The notes: a model not told the origin generated them from the sequence alone. 64,000 nucleotides of DNA from Alphaproteobacteria bacterium (GCA_028871455.1 JAGWNF010000002.1:1-64000), one strand, 5' to 3'. Counted from the first letter of the stretch, positions 26,019 through 37,814 are shown. Translations and numbers: made by a program.

Positions 26019-26734
26019 GCGTGCCGGAGAGCGCGATTGTCCTCGCCGCCGGGCGAGGCAAGCGTATGGGCACGCTCACCGACCGTCTCCCGAAACCGCT
26101 TATTCCGGTCGAAGGCCGCGCGCTGATCGACCATGTGCTCGACCGGCTCATCGCCGTCGGCGTCCGCCACGCGGTGGTCAACCTGCATTATCGCGGTGAC
26201 ACGATCGCCGAACACTTGGCGCGACGGCACGATATCGAGATCGAGTTCTCCCGCGAAAGCGAGGCACTCGAGACCGGCGGCGGCATCGCGAAAGCGCTGC
26301 CACTGCTCGGCGATGTGTTCTATGCGATCAACGCCGATGTCTTCTGGCTCGACGCCGCCACGCCGGCACTGCACCAGCTTGCGGCAAGTTTCAATCCGGC
26401 GCGCGACGACGCGTTGCTGCTGATGCAGCCGACGGCGCGGGCCGCGGGCTATCACGGGCGCGGCGACTTCATGCTCGATCCGGCGGGCATCGTGCGCCGG
26501 CGCGCCGAGACTGAGGTTGCGCCGTTCGTCTTCGCCGGTATCGAGATCGTGCATCGCCGCCTGTTCGACGGCGCGCCCGCCGGCGCATTCTCGATCAACC
26601 GGCTGTGGGACGTGGCGATCGAACGCGGCCGGTTGCGAGGCTTGGTTCACGACGGCGAGTGGTATCATGTCGGCACGCCGGACGGCCTGACGCTGGCCGA
26701 GACGCGCCTGCACACCCACCGCGTCGAACGCTAG
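26015..26734 (+). CDS. murU: N-acetylmuramate 1-phosphate uridylyltransferase MurU
   Basis: 239-aa sugar nucleotidyltransferase. The motif LAAGRGKRMGTLTDRLPKPL binds nucleotide and Mg; ETGGGIAKALPLL and AINADVFWLD are the product and metal sites. The C-terminal LbH domain of GlmU is absent, as in MurU. It transfers UMP from UTP to MurNAc-1-phosphate made by AmgK. ATGA overlap with amgK fixes the start at 26015; an ATG at 26000 is possible. Four bases separate its stop from addB. Confidence 0.88.
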   Translation: MSVPESAIVLAAGRGKRMGTLTDRLPKPLIPVEGRALIDHVLDRLIAVGVRHAVVNLHYRGDTIAEHLARRHDIEIEFSRESEALETGGGIAKALPLLGDVFYAINADVFWLDAATPALHQLAASFNPARDDALLLMQPTARAAGYHGRGDFMLDPAGIVRRRAETEVAPFVFAGIEIVHRRLFDGAPAGAFSINRLWDVAIERGRLRGLVHDGEWYHVGTPDGLTLAETRLHTHRVER

Positions 26735-26738
26735 CGCT

Positions 26739-29708
26739 ATGGGTGCGGTCTACGCGGTCGATGCCGGCGTGCCGTTTCTCGATGCCCTCGCCGCCGGACT
26801 TCTGGTGCATGCCGGCGGCGATCCGCTGACCCTCGCGCGCATGACCGTGCTGCTGCCGACCCGGCGCGCTGCGCGCTCGCTTGCCGAAGCCTTTCTGCGC
26901 CAAGGCGAAGGGCGGCCGCTGCTGCTGCCCCGGCTCATGCCGGTCGGCGACGTCGATGCCGAGGAGCTCGCCATCCTCGCCGACGAAACGGCGGATGACG
27001 AGACGCTCGACCTGCCGCCGGCCATGCCCGAGCTCCGGCGTCGGCTCCTTCTGGCGCGCCTCGTTCTGCGCTGGGGCGAGGCGTGCGGCGCCGGACCGGT
27101 GACCGCGCCGCAGGCCGTACCGCTCGCCGCGGAGTTGGCGCGCTTTCTCGACGAAGCCGCGGCGGAGGGTTGCGGTCTCGCCAATCTCGACCGCTTGGTT
27201 CCGGAGGAGCACGCCAAGCACTGGCAACAGGTGGTGAAGTTCCTCGGCATCGTGTCTGAGCATTGGCCGCAGGTGCTGGCCGAGGCCGGTTGCCTCGACG
27301 CCGCCGAACGCCGCAACTGTGTTTTGGCGCGTCAAGCCGAAGCGTGGCGCGCGCAACCGCCGGCCGATCCGGTGATCGCCGCCGGCATCACCGGCGGCGT
27401 CCCGGCGGTGGCCGACCTTGTCGCGGCGGTGGCCGACCTGCCGAACGGCATTGTTGTCCTGCCCGGCCTCGACCGGGAAACCGATGCGACGGAATGGGAG
27501 GCGATCACCGACGATCCGACCCATCCGCAGCATCTCCTCGCGCGGTTCCTGGCGCGGCTCGGACTTGTGCCGAACCGGGTCTCGGTCTGGCCGGCACCGG
27601 GTACCGCGCGCGGTCGTCCCGAGCGGATGGCCCTGTTGCGAACGGCGCTGGCGCCCGCTGCGCGTAGTCACCGCTGGGCGATTTTACGCGGCCTTCCGGC
27701 GGGCGCGACCGAAGGGATTGCACGCATCGATTGTGCCGGACCGCAGGAGGAGGCGACGACGATCGCGCTCCTCATGCGCCGCCAGCTCGAAGTGCCGGCG
27801 GCCACCGCCGCGCTGGTCACGCCCGACCGCGATCTGGCGCGCCGCGTCGCCGCCGAGCTGCGCCGCTGGGATATCGAGGTCGACGATTCTGCCGGCACGC
27901 CGCTCGCCAAGACGCCGCCGGGCGTGTTCCTGCGCCTACTGCTGACCTGCGTTGCCGAGGATTTTGCGCCGCTGCCGCTGCTGGCCTTGCTGAAGCATCC
28001 GCTCGCCGCGGGCGGTCTTGCGCCGGCGGCCTTTCGCGAGCTGACGCGCCGGCTCGAAACCGCCGCGCTGCGCGGTCCGCGGCCGGGAGCGGGCATCGAA
28101 GGCCTGGGCCGTACCGTGGTCGGCACGCGCGACCTCGCCGATCACGTTCGCCGCATCGGCGCGGCGCTCGCGCCGCTGACGACGGCGCTTGCCGCCGACA
28201 ACATCGAGCTCGCCGTCCTGGCCCAGGCCCATATCGGCGCCGCCGAGGCGCTGGCCGCCAGCGCCGACGAGAGCGGCGACCGCCGCTTGTGGCGCGAAGC
28301 CGCTGGCGAAACCGCCGCGCTCTGGCTCAACGAGCTGCTCAGCGCCGCGCGTGAATTCCCCAAGCTCGCCGGCGCCGATTATCCGGCGCTGTTCGAGGCG
28401 CTGTTCGCCGCGCCCGTGGTGCGACCGCCCTATGGTCGGCATCCGCGGCTGTTCATTTGGGGCCTGCTCGAAGCGCGGTTGCAGCAAGCCGATCTGGTCA
28501 TCCTGGGTGGCCTCAACGAAGGCGTCTGGCCGACGCGGGCCGACAGCGATCCCTGGCTGTCGCGGCCGATGCGGCGCGATTTCGGCCTGCCGCCGCCCGA
28601 GCAGCGGATCGGCCGCGCAGCGCACGATTTCGCGCAAGGTCTGGCCGCGCGCACCGTCGTGCTGACCCGTGCCGCGCGGGTCGAAGGCAATCCGACGGTG
28701 CCGTCACGCTGGCTGCTGCGGCTCGAGACCGCGCTGCGTGCCGCCGGGCTCGACCCCAAGCTGCCGGGCGACTTCGCGGCCGACGGCCCACCGCTCGCCT
28801 GGCAGATGCGGCTCGACGATCCCGGCCGCGTCCGGCGCGCCAAGCCGCCCGAGCCGCGCCCGCCGCTTGACGCACGGCCGCGCCAACTCTCCGTCACCGA
28901 GATCGAAACCTGGCTGCGCGATCCATATGCGATCTACGCCCGGCATGTGCTGCGCTTGCGGGCGCTCGATCCGATCGACGCCGATTCCGGCGCGGCCGAT
29001 CGCGGCACGTTCATTCACGACGCGCTCGATCGCTTCCTGCGCGAATTTCCGCGCGACCTGCCCGAGAACGCCGAGGAGCGCCTCATCGCCATCGGCCGCG
29101 ACTGCTTCGGCGACGCGCTGCAGCATCCCAATGTGCACGCGTTCTGGTGGCCGCGCTTTGAGCGGATCGCTGGCTGGGTGGTCGAGACCGAGCGCGAGCG
29201 CCGCGCGCTCATTGCCCAGAGCTTCGGCGAGATCACCGGAACGCTGACGCTGTCTGCCAAAGGCGGTCCATTCACCCTGTCCGGCAAGGCGGATCGCATC
29301 GATCGCCTCAGCGACGGCGATCTCGCCATCATCGATTACAAGACGGGCGTGTTGCCGCAAAAGAACGAAGTCGAATCGGGGTACGCGCCGCAGCTCGCAC
29401 TCGAAGCCGCGATCGCCGCTGCCGGTGGCTTCCCCGGCGTGCCGCTGGCGCCGGTCGCCGCCCTGATCCATTGGCGCCTCACCGGCCGCGATCCACCGGG
29501 CGAGGCGCGCACGGATGTTGACGGCGCCGCCGAGGTCGGCACACGCGCGACGGCGGCGCGCGACGGCCTTCAACGGCTGATTGCCGCCTTCGACAATCCG
29601 GCGACGCCCTATCGCGCTTGGCCGCGGCCCGAGAAGCGTCCGCGTTATTCCGACTACACGCACCTGGCGCGGGTGGCCGAATGGCTGCCCGGCGGCGGCG
29701 ACGAATGA
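26739..29708 (+). CDS. addB: double-strand break repair protein AddB (alphaproteobacterial type)
   Basis: 989-aa nuclease and inactivated-helicase subunit that works with AddA in RecBCD-like resection of DNA ends. The N-terminal region has VLLPTRRAARSLAEAF; the middle carries ATGACT-poor, Arg/Ala-rich helicase-like sequence; FIWGLLEARLQQADLVILGGLNEGVWP marks the helicase remnant. The C-terminal PD-(D/E)xK nuclease domain begins near residue 715 with SVTEIETWLRDPYAIYA, includes RGTFIHDALDRFL and the catalytic IIDYKTG near residue 865. No classical Walker A is seen, and the four Cys of the Bacillus Fe-S cluster are absent, as in this subfamily. ATGA overlap couples it to addA. Confidence 0.92.
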   Translation: MGAVYAVDAGVPFLDALAAGLLVHAGGDPLTLARMTVLLPTRRAARSLAEAFLRQGEGRPLLLPRLMPVGDVDAEELAILADETADDETLDLPPAMPELRRRLLLARLVLRWGEACGAGPVTAPQAVPLAAELARFLDEAAAEGCGLANLDRLVPEEHAKHWQQVVKFLGIVSEHWPQVLAEAGCLDAAERRNCVLARQAEAWRAQPPADPVIAAGITGGVPAVADLVAAVADLPNGIVVLPGLDRETDATEWEAITDDPTHPQHLLARFLARLGLVPNRVSVWPAPGTARGRPERMALLRTALAPAARSHRWAILRGLPAGATEGIARIDCAGPQEEATTIALLMRRQLEVPAATAALVTPDRDLARRVAAELRRWDIEVDDSAGTPLAKTPPGVFLRLLLTCVAEDFAPLPLLALLKHPLAAGGLAPAAFRELTRRLETAALRGPRPGAGIEGLGRTVVGTRDLADHVRRIGAALAPLTTALAADNIELAVLAQAHIGAAEALAASADESGDRRLWREAAGETAALWLNELLSAAREFPKLAGADYPALFEALFAAPVVRPPYGRHPRLFIWGLLEARLQQADLVILGGLNEGVWPTRADSDPWLSRPMRRDFGLPPPEQRIGRAAHDFAQGLAARTVVLTRAARVEGNPTVPSRWLLRLETALRAAGLDPKLPGDFAADGPPLAWQMRLDDPGRVRRAKPPEPRPPLDARPRQLSVTEIETWLRDPYAIYARHVLRLRALDPIDADSGAADRGTFIHDALDRFLREFPRDLPENAEERLIAIGRDCFGDALQHPNVHAFWWPRFERIAGWVVETERERRALIAQSFGEITGTLTLSAKGGPFTLSGKADRIDRLSDGDLAIIDYKTGVLPQKNEVESGYAPQLALEAAIAAAGGFPGVPLAPVAALIHWRLTGRDPPGEARTDVDGAAEVGTRATAARDGLQRLIAAFDNPATPYRAWPRPEKRPRYSDYTHLARVAEWLPGGGDE

Positions 29709-32700
29709 GCGTGCAGTTGACACCGGGTCCTGACGCGCCGCAGCGGCTGGCGGCCGATCCGGCGGCGTCGGTCTGGGTCTCGGCCTCGGCCGGCACCGGT
29801 AAGACCAAGGTGCTGACCGACCGCGTGCTGGCGCTGCTGCTCGCCGGCAGCGCGCCGCAGCGCATCCTGTGCCTCACTTTTACCAAGGCGGCCGCCGCCG
29901 AGATGGCCATCCGCATCGGCACCAAGCTCAGCGACTGGGCGACTATGCCGGACAAGGATCTGCGCGACGACCTACGGCAAATGGCCGGCATCGAGGCCGA
30001 CGCCGACACACTCGACCGCGCGCGCCAGCTCTTTGCGCACGTGCTCGATGCGCCGGGCGGCATGCGGATCGAGACGATTCACGCGTTCTGCCAGTCGCTG
30101 CTGCGGCGCTTTCCACTCGAGGCCGGCATACCACCCCACTTCCAGGTGATGGAGGAACGCAGCGCCATCGAGGCTATGGAGCGCGCCGTGACGCATGTGC
30201 TCGAGCGTGGGCGCGTCGGCAAGCCCAGGGCCTTGAAGATCGCGCTCGACGTGGTGACGCAGCTCGTCGGCGAAGAGGGGTTCGTCGAACTGGTCGCCAA
30301 GCTGGCAGCCGAGCGCGGCCGCGTTACGGCACTGCGCGACGGCGACACCAAGTTCGAGGCGCGTCTGCGCGAGCGCTTTGACCTGCAGCCGGACGAGACG
30401 CCGAACTCGATTGTCCGTCGGGCATGCAAGGACGACGCATTCGACGGTGCCGCGCTGAAGCGCGCCGCACGCACTCTCTGTGCCAGCGGCGGCAAGCAGG
30501 ACAAGGACACAGGCGAAGCGATGAATCGATGGCTCGGCCGCGTGCGCGGCCGCGTCGCGGGCTTCGATACCTATTGCTCTGCATACCTAACGCGGGCGGG
30601 CACACGCCGTGTACGACTGGCGAGCAAAGCGGCGTTGACGCTCGATCCGGCGATCGGCGATCTGCTCGCGTCGGAAGCCGCGCGCCTCGAGGCGCTGTGC
30701 GAGCGGCGCAACGCAGCACGCTTGGCCGAAGCCACCGCGGCCCTCGTACGGCTCGCCGGCGCGGTGCTCGACGCTTATGCCGCGCACAAGGCGATGCGGG
30801 CGCAGCTCGACTTCGACGATCTGGTGCTGAAAGCGAAAGAACTGCTGCGACGGCCGGGTGTCGCACCCTGGGTGCTGTTCAAGCTCGACGGCGGCATCGA
30901 TCACGTGCTGATCGACGAGGCGCAGGACACCAATCCGGATCAATGGGACGTGGTCGCGGCACTGGCGGAGGAATTCTTCGCCGGCGAGGGCGCGCGCGAG
31001 ATCGAGCGCACGGTATTCGCGGTCGGCGATCCGAAGCAGTCGATCTTCAGTTTCCAGCGCGCCGATCCCAAGGCGTTTATCGCGATGCGCGAGCATTTCC
31101 GCGCCCGCGTCGAGGCGGCAGAGCAGAAATGGCAACCGCTCTCGCTCGAATTGTCGTTTCGCTCGGTCGCGGCCGTGCTGCAGACCGTCGACGCGGTTTT
31201 TGCCGACCAGCGTGTCGCGGCTGGGGTGGTGCTCGCGGACGAGGTCATCCGCCACGAACCGTCACGCCGCGGCCAGGCCGGCTTGGTTGAGCTCTGGCCG
31301 CCGGTCGGTCCGGAGGACAGCGAACCGCCGACGCCGTGGGATGCGCCGCTCAGCCAAACGGAGCTCAAACAGCCGCGCGCACGGCTGGCCGATGCCATCG
31401 CCGCGACAGTTAGATCGTGGATCGAGACCGGCGAAACGCTCGAATCGAGCGGCCGGCCGATCCACGCCGGCGACATCTTGGTGCTGGTGCGGCGCCGCAA
31501 TCCCTTCGTCGGCGCGTTGGTGCGCGCGCTCAAGGAGCGCGACGTGCCGGTTACCGGCGTCGACCGCATGATCCTGGCCGATCAGCTGGCTGTGCAGGAT
31601 CTGATCGCGCTGGCGCAGTTCCTCCTGCTGCCAGAAGACGACTTGACGCTCGCCACGGTGCTGAAAGGGCCGTTCTACGGCTTCGACGACGATCACCTGT
31701 TCGAACTGGCGTGGCGGCGCACCGACAGCCTCTGGGAAACGCTGCGGCGCCGCGCCGGCGAGAATCCGACCTTCCGCTTCGCCGCCGATGAGCTCGCGGC
31801 GTTGTTGGCACGCGCCGATTTCGTCCCGCCCTTCGAGTTGTTCGCCGAGATGCTCGGCGCGCGCGGTGGCCGGAAGAAAATTGTCGGCCGGCTCGGTCCG
31901 GAGGCGAGCGATCCGCTCGACGAGCTGCTGGCGGCTGCGCTCGCCTTCGAGCGCGATCATGGCCCTTCGCTGCAAGGCTTTCTACACTGGCTGGTGCTCG
32001 GCGAGCTCGAGGTTAAACGTGACCTCAACAACGAGTCCGGTCGCGACGAGCTGCGCGTCATCACCGTACACGGCGCCAAGGGATTGCAGGCGCCGATCGT
32101 CTTCCTGCCCGACACGCTTGCCGTGCCGGACCGGCCGCACGGCATCGTCTGGACCGACGACGGCCTGCCGTTGTGGCTGGCGCAGGGCGATGCGTCGGCG
32201 GCGCGCGCCGCCGAGGCGCTGGCCGATCAGCGCCGCGACGAGGAATACCGCCGGCTGCTCTATGTCGCGCTGACCCGTGCCGCCGACCGGCTCTATGTCT
32301 GCGGCTGGAACGGCAAGCGCAAGGCGCCCGACCACGCGTGGTATCCGTTCGTGCAGGCTGGCCTCAAGACGGCGGGCGGCCAGGCCTTCGCCTTCGACAA
32401 CGCGAAGCTCATCGGCGCCGACGGCTGGCGCGGCGAGGGGCTGCGGCTGGTCACACGCCAACAAGCCCGGCGCGAGGAGAAGCCGTCGCGGCACGCCGTG
32501 TCGCCCGTCGCTGGTGCGCTGCCGCCATGGGCAATCGCGCCGCCGCCGCCCGAGCCGGCGCCGCCCAAGCCGCTGCAGCCGTCGCGGCCCGCGCGCGCCG
32601 AGCCGCCGACGCGCTCGCCCTTGGGTGCCGACAACGGCCATATCTTCCGCAAGGGATTGATCGTGCATCGATTGTTGCAGAGCCTGCCCCGGGTGGAGCC

Positions 32701-33133
32701 CGAGCAGCGCACGGCGGTCGCCAAACGGTTTCTCGCCCGGTCGGTGCTGGCGCTCGCGCCGGCTGAGCAGGCGGCGATCGCCGACGAGACCCTCGCGATC
32801 CTCGCGGAGGCGGAATTTGCGCCGCTGTTCGGCCCGGGCTCCGAGGCCGAGGTGCCGGTTGTAGGTCTGATCGGCGACCGTGCGGTGTCCGGCCGCATCG
32901 ATCGCCTGTTGGTCACCGAATCCGAAGTCGTGATTGTCGATTACAAGACCATGCGGCCGGTGCCGCTAGCCGAGTCGGTGGTGCCGGAGGCTTATCTCGA
33001 CCAGCTCGCGGCCTATCGGGCGGCGCTGGCGCGGGTCTATCCCAGCAAGGCGGTGCGCTGCGCGCTGCTCTGGACCGAGGGGCCGAAGCTGATGTGGATT
33101 TCAAACGGGGCGCTCACCGGCGGTGCCGCGTGA
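29705..33133 (+). CDS. addA: double-strand break repair helicase-nuclease AddA
   Basis: 1142-aa UvrD-family helicase with a nuclease tail. Motif I is SASAGTGKT (residues 26-34); then FTKAAAAEMA (motif Ia), LIDEAQDTNPDQW (II), VFAVGDPKQSIFSFQRA (III), LSFRS (IV), VITVHGAKGLQAPIV (V) and LLYVALTRAADRLYV (VI). A Pro-rich linker (near residues 935-970) leads to a C-terminal nuclease with VIVDYKTMRP near residue 1078. The ATG at 29705 overlaps the addB stop. It has 3'-5' helicase activity and, with AddB, processes double-strand breaks for RecA. Confidence 0.95.
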   Translation: MSVQLTPGPDAPQRLAADPAASVWVSASAGTGKTKVLTDRVLALLLAGSAPQRILCLTFTKAAAAEMAIRIGTKLSDWATMPDKDLRDDLRQMAGIEADADTLDRARQLFAHVLDAPGGMRIETIHAFCQSLLRRFPLEAGIPPHFQVMEERSAIEAMERAVTHVLERGRVGKPRALKIALDVVTQLVGEEGFVELVAKLAAERGRVTALRDGDTKFEARLRERFDLQPDETPNSIVRRACKDDAFDGAALKRAARTLCASGGKQDKDTGEAMNRWLGRVRGRVAGFDTYCSAYLTRAGTRRVRLASKAALTLDPAIGDLLASEAARLEALCERRNAARLAEATAALVRLAGAVLDAYAAHKAMRAQLDFDDLVLKAKELLRRPGVAPWVLFKLDGGIDHVLIDEAQDTNPDQWDVVAALAEEFFAGEGAREIERTVFAVGDPKQSIFSFQRADPKAFIAMREHFRARVEAAEQKWQPLSLELSFRSVAAVLQTVDAVFADQRVAAGVVLADEVIRHEPSRRGQAGLVELWPPVGPEDSEPPTPWDAPLSQTELKQPRARLADAIAATVRSWIETGETLESSGRPIHAGDILVLVRRRNPFVGALVRALKERDVPVTGVDRMILADQLAVQDLIALAQFLLLPEDDLTLATVLKGPFYGFDDDHLFELAWRRTDSLWETLRRRAGENPTFRFAADELAALLARADFVPPFELFAEMLGARGGRKKIVGRLGPEASDPLDELLAAALAFERDHGPSLQGFLHWLVLGELEVKRDLNNESGRDELRVITVHGAKGLQAPIVFLPDTLAVPDRPHGIVWTDDGLPLWLAQGDASAARAAEALADQRRDEEYRRLLYVALTRAADRLYVCGWNGKRKAPDHAWYPFVQAGLKTAGGQAFAFDNAKLIGADGWRGEGLRLVTRQQARREEKPSRHAVSPVAGALPPWAIAPPPPEPAPPKPLQPSRPARAEPPTRSPLGADNGHIFRKGLIVHRLLQSLPRVEPEQRTAVAKRFLARSVLALAPAEQAAIADETLAILAEAEFAPLFGPGSEAEVPVVGLIGDRAVSGRIDRLLVTESEVVIVDYKTMRPVPLAESVVPEAYLDQLAAYRAALARVYPSKAVRCALLWTEGPKLMWISNGALTGGAA

Positions 33134-33244
33134 GAGCGGTTTTCAAGGGCCGAGCCATGCGATTGTCGCGCGGGAGCCTCGCTTGACCCTGTTTCCGCCG
33201 CTCGCCTAAGCTGCGCCATCGATGGAATTTGGAGCAGGACCAGC

Positions 33245-33565
33245 ATGAAGCCGAACAAGGTGACCGACGCGTCGTTCGACGCCGATGTACTCAAGGCGCC
33301 GGGGCCGGTGCTGGTCGATTTCTGGGCCGAATGGTGCGGCCCGTGCAAGATGATAGCGCCGTTCATCGACGAAATCGCGGCCGAGATGGGTGGCAAGGTG
33401 ACGGTCGCCAAGCTCAACATTGACGAAAACCCGCAGACGCCGGGCAAATACAACGTGCACGGCATTCCGACGTTGATGGTGTTCAAGAACGGCCAGGTGG
33501 CGGCGACCAAGATAGGTGCACTGCCGAAATCGAAACTGGTCGAGTGGGTCCAGTCGGTCCTCTAG
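33245..33565 (+). CDS. trxA: thioredoxin
   Basis: 106 aa with the redox centre WCGPC (Cys31, Cys34), [12 protein letters not shown], the conserved cis-proline segment [12 protein letters not shown], and VDFWA before the active site; a complete canonical thioredoxin. The start at 33245 has GGAGCAGGA upstream. It lies 111 bp after addA and may be read from its own promoter. It converges on folC with 4 bp between the stops. Confidence 0.96.
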   Translation: MKPNKVTDASFDADVLKAPGPVLVDFWAEWCGPCKMIAPFIDEIAAEMGGKVTVAKLNIDENPQTPGKYNVHGIPTLMVFKNGQVAATKIGALPKSKLVEWVQSVL

Positions 33566-33569
33566 CCCG

Positions 33570-34865
33570 CTAGCCGTTCGCGGCGAGCACTTTTCCGGCA
33601 AGATAAAGCGAGCCGCAGATCAGCGTGCGCTGGCCGGCGACGCTCGCCGCGGCGACCGCTTCGCGCAGTGTCTTCGCGGACGCCGCATTGATGCCGAGCC
33701 GCCGCGCCGCCGCTACGCATTCTTCGGCGCTCAGCGTGTTGGCTTCGCCGGGAATCGCCACTGCGCTCAGCCGCCGCACATAAGGAACGAGCGGGGCGAG
33801 GAACGCCGTTGGGTCGTGGGTCTTGATCATGCCGAAGACCAGGCCGGTCGGCCGGCGCCAGCCGGCGACGAAGCGCGCCAGCGCTTCGCCGCCCGCCGCG
33901 TTATGCGCGCCGTCGAGCCAAAGTTCCGCGCTCGCCGGCAAGGCCTTGATCAGCGGACCGTGCTTGAGGCGCTGGAGACGTCCCGGCCATTCGACTTGGC
34001 CCATGCCGCGCGCCAGCGCCGCCGGGTCGAGCATGAAACCGCGCAGACATTCGAGCACGGCGAGCGCCGTGCCGGCGTTGTCGTACTGATGCGGGCCAAT
34101 CAAGCCCGGCGTCGGCAGGTCGAAGGTTCGCCGACCGCGGTAAATCAGGCCACCACCTTCGGCGTGCTCGACGGACCATTCGCGGCCGTAGCGATAGAGC
34201 GGCGCGTGCAGCTCGGCGGCGCGATCGGCGATCACCCTGGCCGCATCCGGCATCTGCGGTCCGACGACGGCCGGCACACCCGGCTTGAGGATGCCAGCCT
34301 TCTCGAAGGTAATCGCGGCGATCGTCTCGCCGAGGAAATGTTGATGGTCGAGCGACACGGGCGTCAGCACCGCCACCGCCGGCCTGGCGACCACGTTGGT
34401 CGCGTCGAAACGACCGCCGAGGCCGACCTCGATCAGCGCGTAATCGGCGTCCTTGCGCGCGAAGGCGAGAAAGGCGGCGGCCGTCGTGATCTCGAAGAAG
34501 GTGATCGGCTGACCGGCATTGGCGCGCTCGCACTCCGCGAGCAGGGCGCTCAGCATATTTTCGGGAATGATCTTGCCGGCGATGCGGATGCGCTCGTGGA
34601 AGCGCACCAAGTGCGGCGACGTGTAAACATGTACGCGCTTGCCGGAGGCTTCGAGGAAGGCGCGCAAGAACGCGATGGTCGAACCTTTGCCGTTGGTGCC
34701 GGCGACGTGGATGACGGGCGGCAGTTCGTCCTGCGGATCGCCCAGCGTCTTCAGAAGCCGCACGACGCGGTCGAGCGACAGGTCGATCAACTTCGGATGG
34801 AGCGTCAATAGACGCTCGAGAATGCGGTCGCTCGGCACCCGCCGGCGGGTCAGGCGCGCTCCCAT
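33570..34865 (-). CDS. folC: bifunctional folylpolyglutamate synthase/dihydrofolate synthase
   Basis: 431 aa; Mur-ligase superfamily. The ATP P-loop is AGTNGKGS (residues 55-62), then SPHLVRFHERIRI for substrate binding, FEITTAAAFLAF, GLGGRFDATN, and LDHQHFLGETIAAI, with the carbamylated-Lys region and LWLDGAHNAAG. It adds glutamates to dihydropteroate and tetrahydrofolate. ATG at 34865 overlaps accD by 16 bp; a longer reading to 34922 has an Arg/Gly-rich N-terminus. Terminal gene of the trp-accD-folC string, a layout widespread in alphaproteobacteria. Confidence 0.93.
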   Translation of the reverse strand: MGARLTRRRVPSDRILERLLTLHPKLIDLSLDRVVRLLKTLGDPQDELPPVIHVAGTNGKGSTIAFLRAFLEASGKRVHVYTSPHLVRFHERIRIAGKIIPENMLSALLAECERANAGQPITFFEITTAAAFLAFARKDADYALIEVGLGGRFDATNVVARPAVAVLTPVSLDHQHFLGETIAAITFEKAGILKPGVPAVVGPQMPDAARVIADRAAELHAPLYRYGREWSVEHAEGGGLIYRGRRTFDLPTPGLIGPHQYDNAGTALAVLECLRGFMLDPAALARGMGQVEWPGRLQRLKHGPLIKALPASAELWLDGAHNAAGGEALARFVAGWRRPTGLVFGMIKTHDPTAFLAPLVPYVRRLSAVAIPGEANTLSAEECVAAARRLGINAASAKTLREAVAAASVAGQRTLICGSLYLAGKVLAANG

Positions 34866-35761
34866 CCGCGGTCCGTCGCCGGCAACGCGGTTGCGGCCAG
34901 CGCCGGCGGCGCCTTGCGGCATAGCAGGCCCAGGATGCGGTCGATCGCGGCCTTGAGGTCTCGGCGATGGACCACCATGTCGACCATGCCGTGCTCAAGC
35001 AGGTATTCGGCGCGCTGGAAGCCTTCGGGAAGTTTCTCGCGGATGGTCTCCTCGATGACACGCGCGCCAGCGAAGCCGATCACGGCGCCCGGCTCGGCGA
35101 GCGTAACGTCGCCCAGCATGGCGAACGACGCCGAGACGCCGCCGGTGGTCGGATCGGCCAACACCACGATGTACGGTTGGCCGCTCTCCTTGACCATCTC
35201 CACGGCGAGCGTGGTTCGCGGCAACTGCATGAGCGACAGGATACCTTCCTGCATGCGCGCGCCGCCCGAGGACGGCACGACGATGAGCGCCGCCTCCTGC
35301 AGCACGGCGAGCCGCGCCGCCGCCAACAAGGCCTCGCCGACGGCGATGCCCATCGAGCCGCCCATGAAGCCAAAATCGAAAGCGCAGACGACGGCGGCAA
35401 CGCTGCCCAGCGTGCCGTGCGCTACCACCGCGGCGTCCCGCGTCGTGCCCTTGGCACCCTGCGCCTCCTTGAGCCGCTCGGCATAACGCTTGCGGTCGCG
35501 GAACTTGAGCGGATCGACAATCGCCTTGGGCAGCTCGATGACCGTGTATTTGCCGTCATCGAACAGCATCGCGAGCCGCTTCTCCGGCGCTAGGCGCAAA
35601 TGGTGGCCGCAGGCGGCGCAGACATGCAGATTGGCCTCGAGCTCGCGGTGGAACAGCATTTGGCCGCAGCCCGGACATTTGTGCCAAAGGTTGTCCGGCA
35701 TCTCCTTCTTGGCGACGACCGCCCGGATCTTGGGCAGCACGAAATTGGTGAGCCAGTTCAT
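34850..35761 (-). CDS. accD: acetyl-CoA carboxylase carboxyltransferase subunit beta
   Basis: 303 aa. The N-terminal zinc ribbon has Cys29, Cys32, Cys48 and Cys51 (HKCPGCG and VCAACG). The crotonase-fold core includes [29 protein letters not shown] and [19 protein letters not shown]. With AccA it transfers carboxyl from biotin to acetyl-CoA. Overlaps trpA by 4 bp (ATGA) and folC by 16 bp, indicating tight coupling. Confidence 0.95.
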   Translation of the reverse strand: MNWLTNFVLPKIRAVVAKKEMPDNLWHKCPGCGQMLFHRELEANLHVCAACGHHLRLAPEKRLAMLFDDGKYTVIELPKAIVDPLKFRDRKRYAERLKEAQGAKGTTRDAAVVAHGTLGSVAAVVCAFDFGFMGGSMGIAVGEALLAAARLAVLQEAALIVVPSSGGARMQEGILSLMQLPRTTLAVEMVKESGQPYIVVLADPTTGGVSASFAMLGDVTLAEPGAVIGFAGARVIEETIREKLPEGFQRAEYLLEHGMVDMVVHRRDLKAAIDRILGLLCRKAPPALAATALPATDRGWERA

Positions 35762-36602
35762 TGTGCCGCCCGGGCCGGATGACGCGGCCGTGCCTTGCGC
35801 ACACCGGCGGCGAACGCCGTCACGTCCTTGAGCACGGCCGGCATCAAGGCCGGTTTCGCTTTGCTGCGCTTGTCGAGGTTCTTGGCGATCTTCTCGACCA
35901 GCGCCGAGCCGACTACCGCCGCGTCGGCGACGCGCGCAACTTCGGCGGCTTGTGCCGGCGTCTTGATGCCGAAACCCACGGCGATCGGCAGGCTGGTATG
36001 ACGTCGGAGCCGTGCGACCGCCGCGGCGACGACCTCAGCGCGCGCCGACTTGGTGCCGGTGATGCCGGCGATGGCGACGTAATAGAGGAAGCCGCCGGCG
36101 TTGTTGAGTATGACCGGCAGGCGCCGGTCGTCGCTGGTCGGGGTCGCGAGGCGCACGAAGTCGAGGCCGGCGGCGCGCGCCGGCAGGCACAGCTCGTCGT
36201 CATGCTCGGGCGGCAGGTCGACGACGATCAGGCCGTCGCCGCCGGCCGCCTTGGCGTCCTTGAGGAACTGTGGCACGCCGTAGCGATAGATCGGATTGTA
36301 ATAGCCCATCAGGATCACCGGCGTGTCGCCGTCTGTCTTGCGGAAGCGACGCAGCACGTCGAGCGTCTTGGCGAGCGTCATGCCGGACCTGAGCGCGCGC
36401 AGGCTTGCCGCTTGGATCGCCGGCCCGTCGGCCATCGGATCGGAGAACGGCATGCCGATCTCGATCAGATCGGCACCGGCCTTCGGCAGCCGCACCAGGA
36501 GCTTTTCGAAGGTCGCACGGTCGGGATCGCCGCAGGTGAGATAGGTCACCAGGCCGGCGCGGCCGTCGGCGCGCAATTGCGCGAAGCGTGCGGCGATCCG
36601 GC

Positions 36603-36606
<4 letters not shown>
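35758..36606 (-). CDS. trpA: tryptophan synthase alpha subunit
   Basis: 282 aa TIM barrel. The catalytic residues Glu49 and Asp60 are present in [16 protein letters not shown]; the loop 6 segment [10 protein letters not shown], and the phosphate-binding [10 protein letters not shown], complete the site. It cleaves indole-3-glycerol phosphate and passes indole to TrpB. It overlaps trpB and accD by ATGA. The C-terminus is extended with a short basic tail. Confidence 0.95.
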
Positions 36607-37814
<1,208 letters not shown>

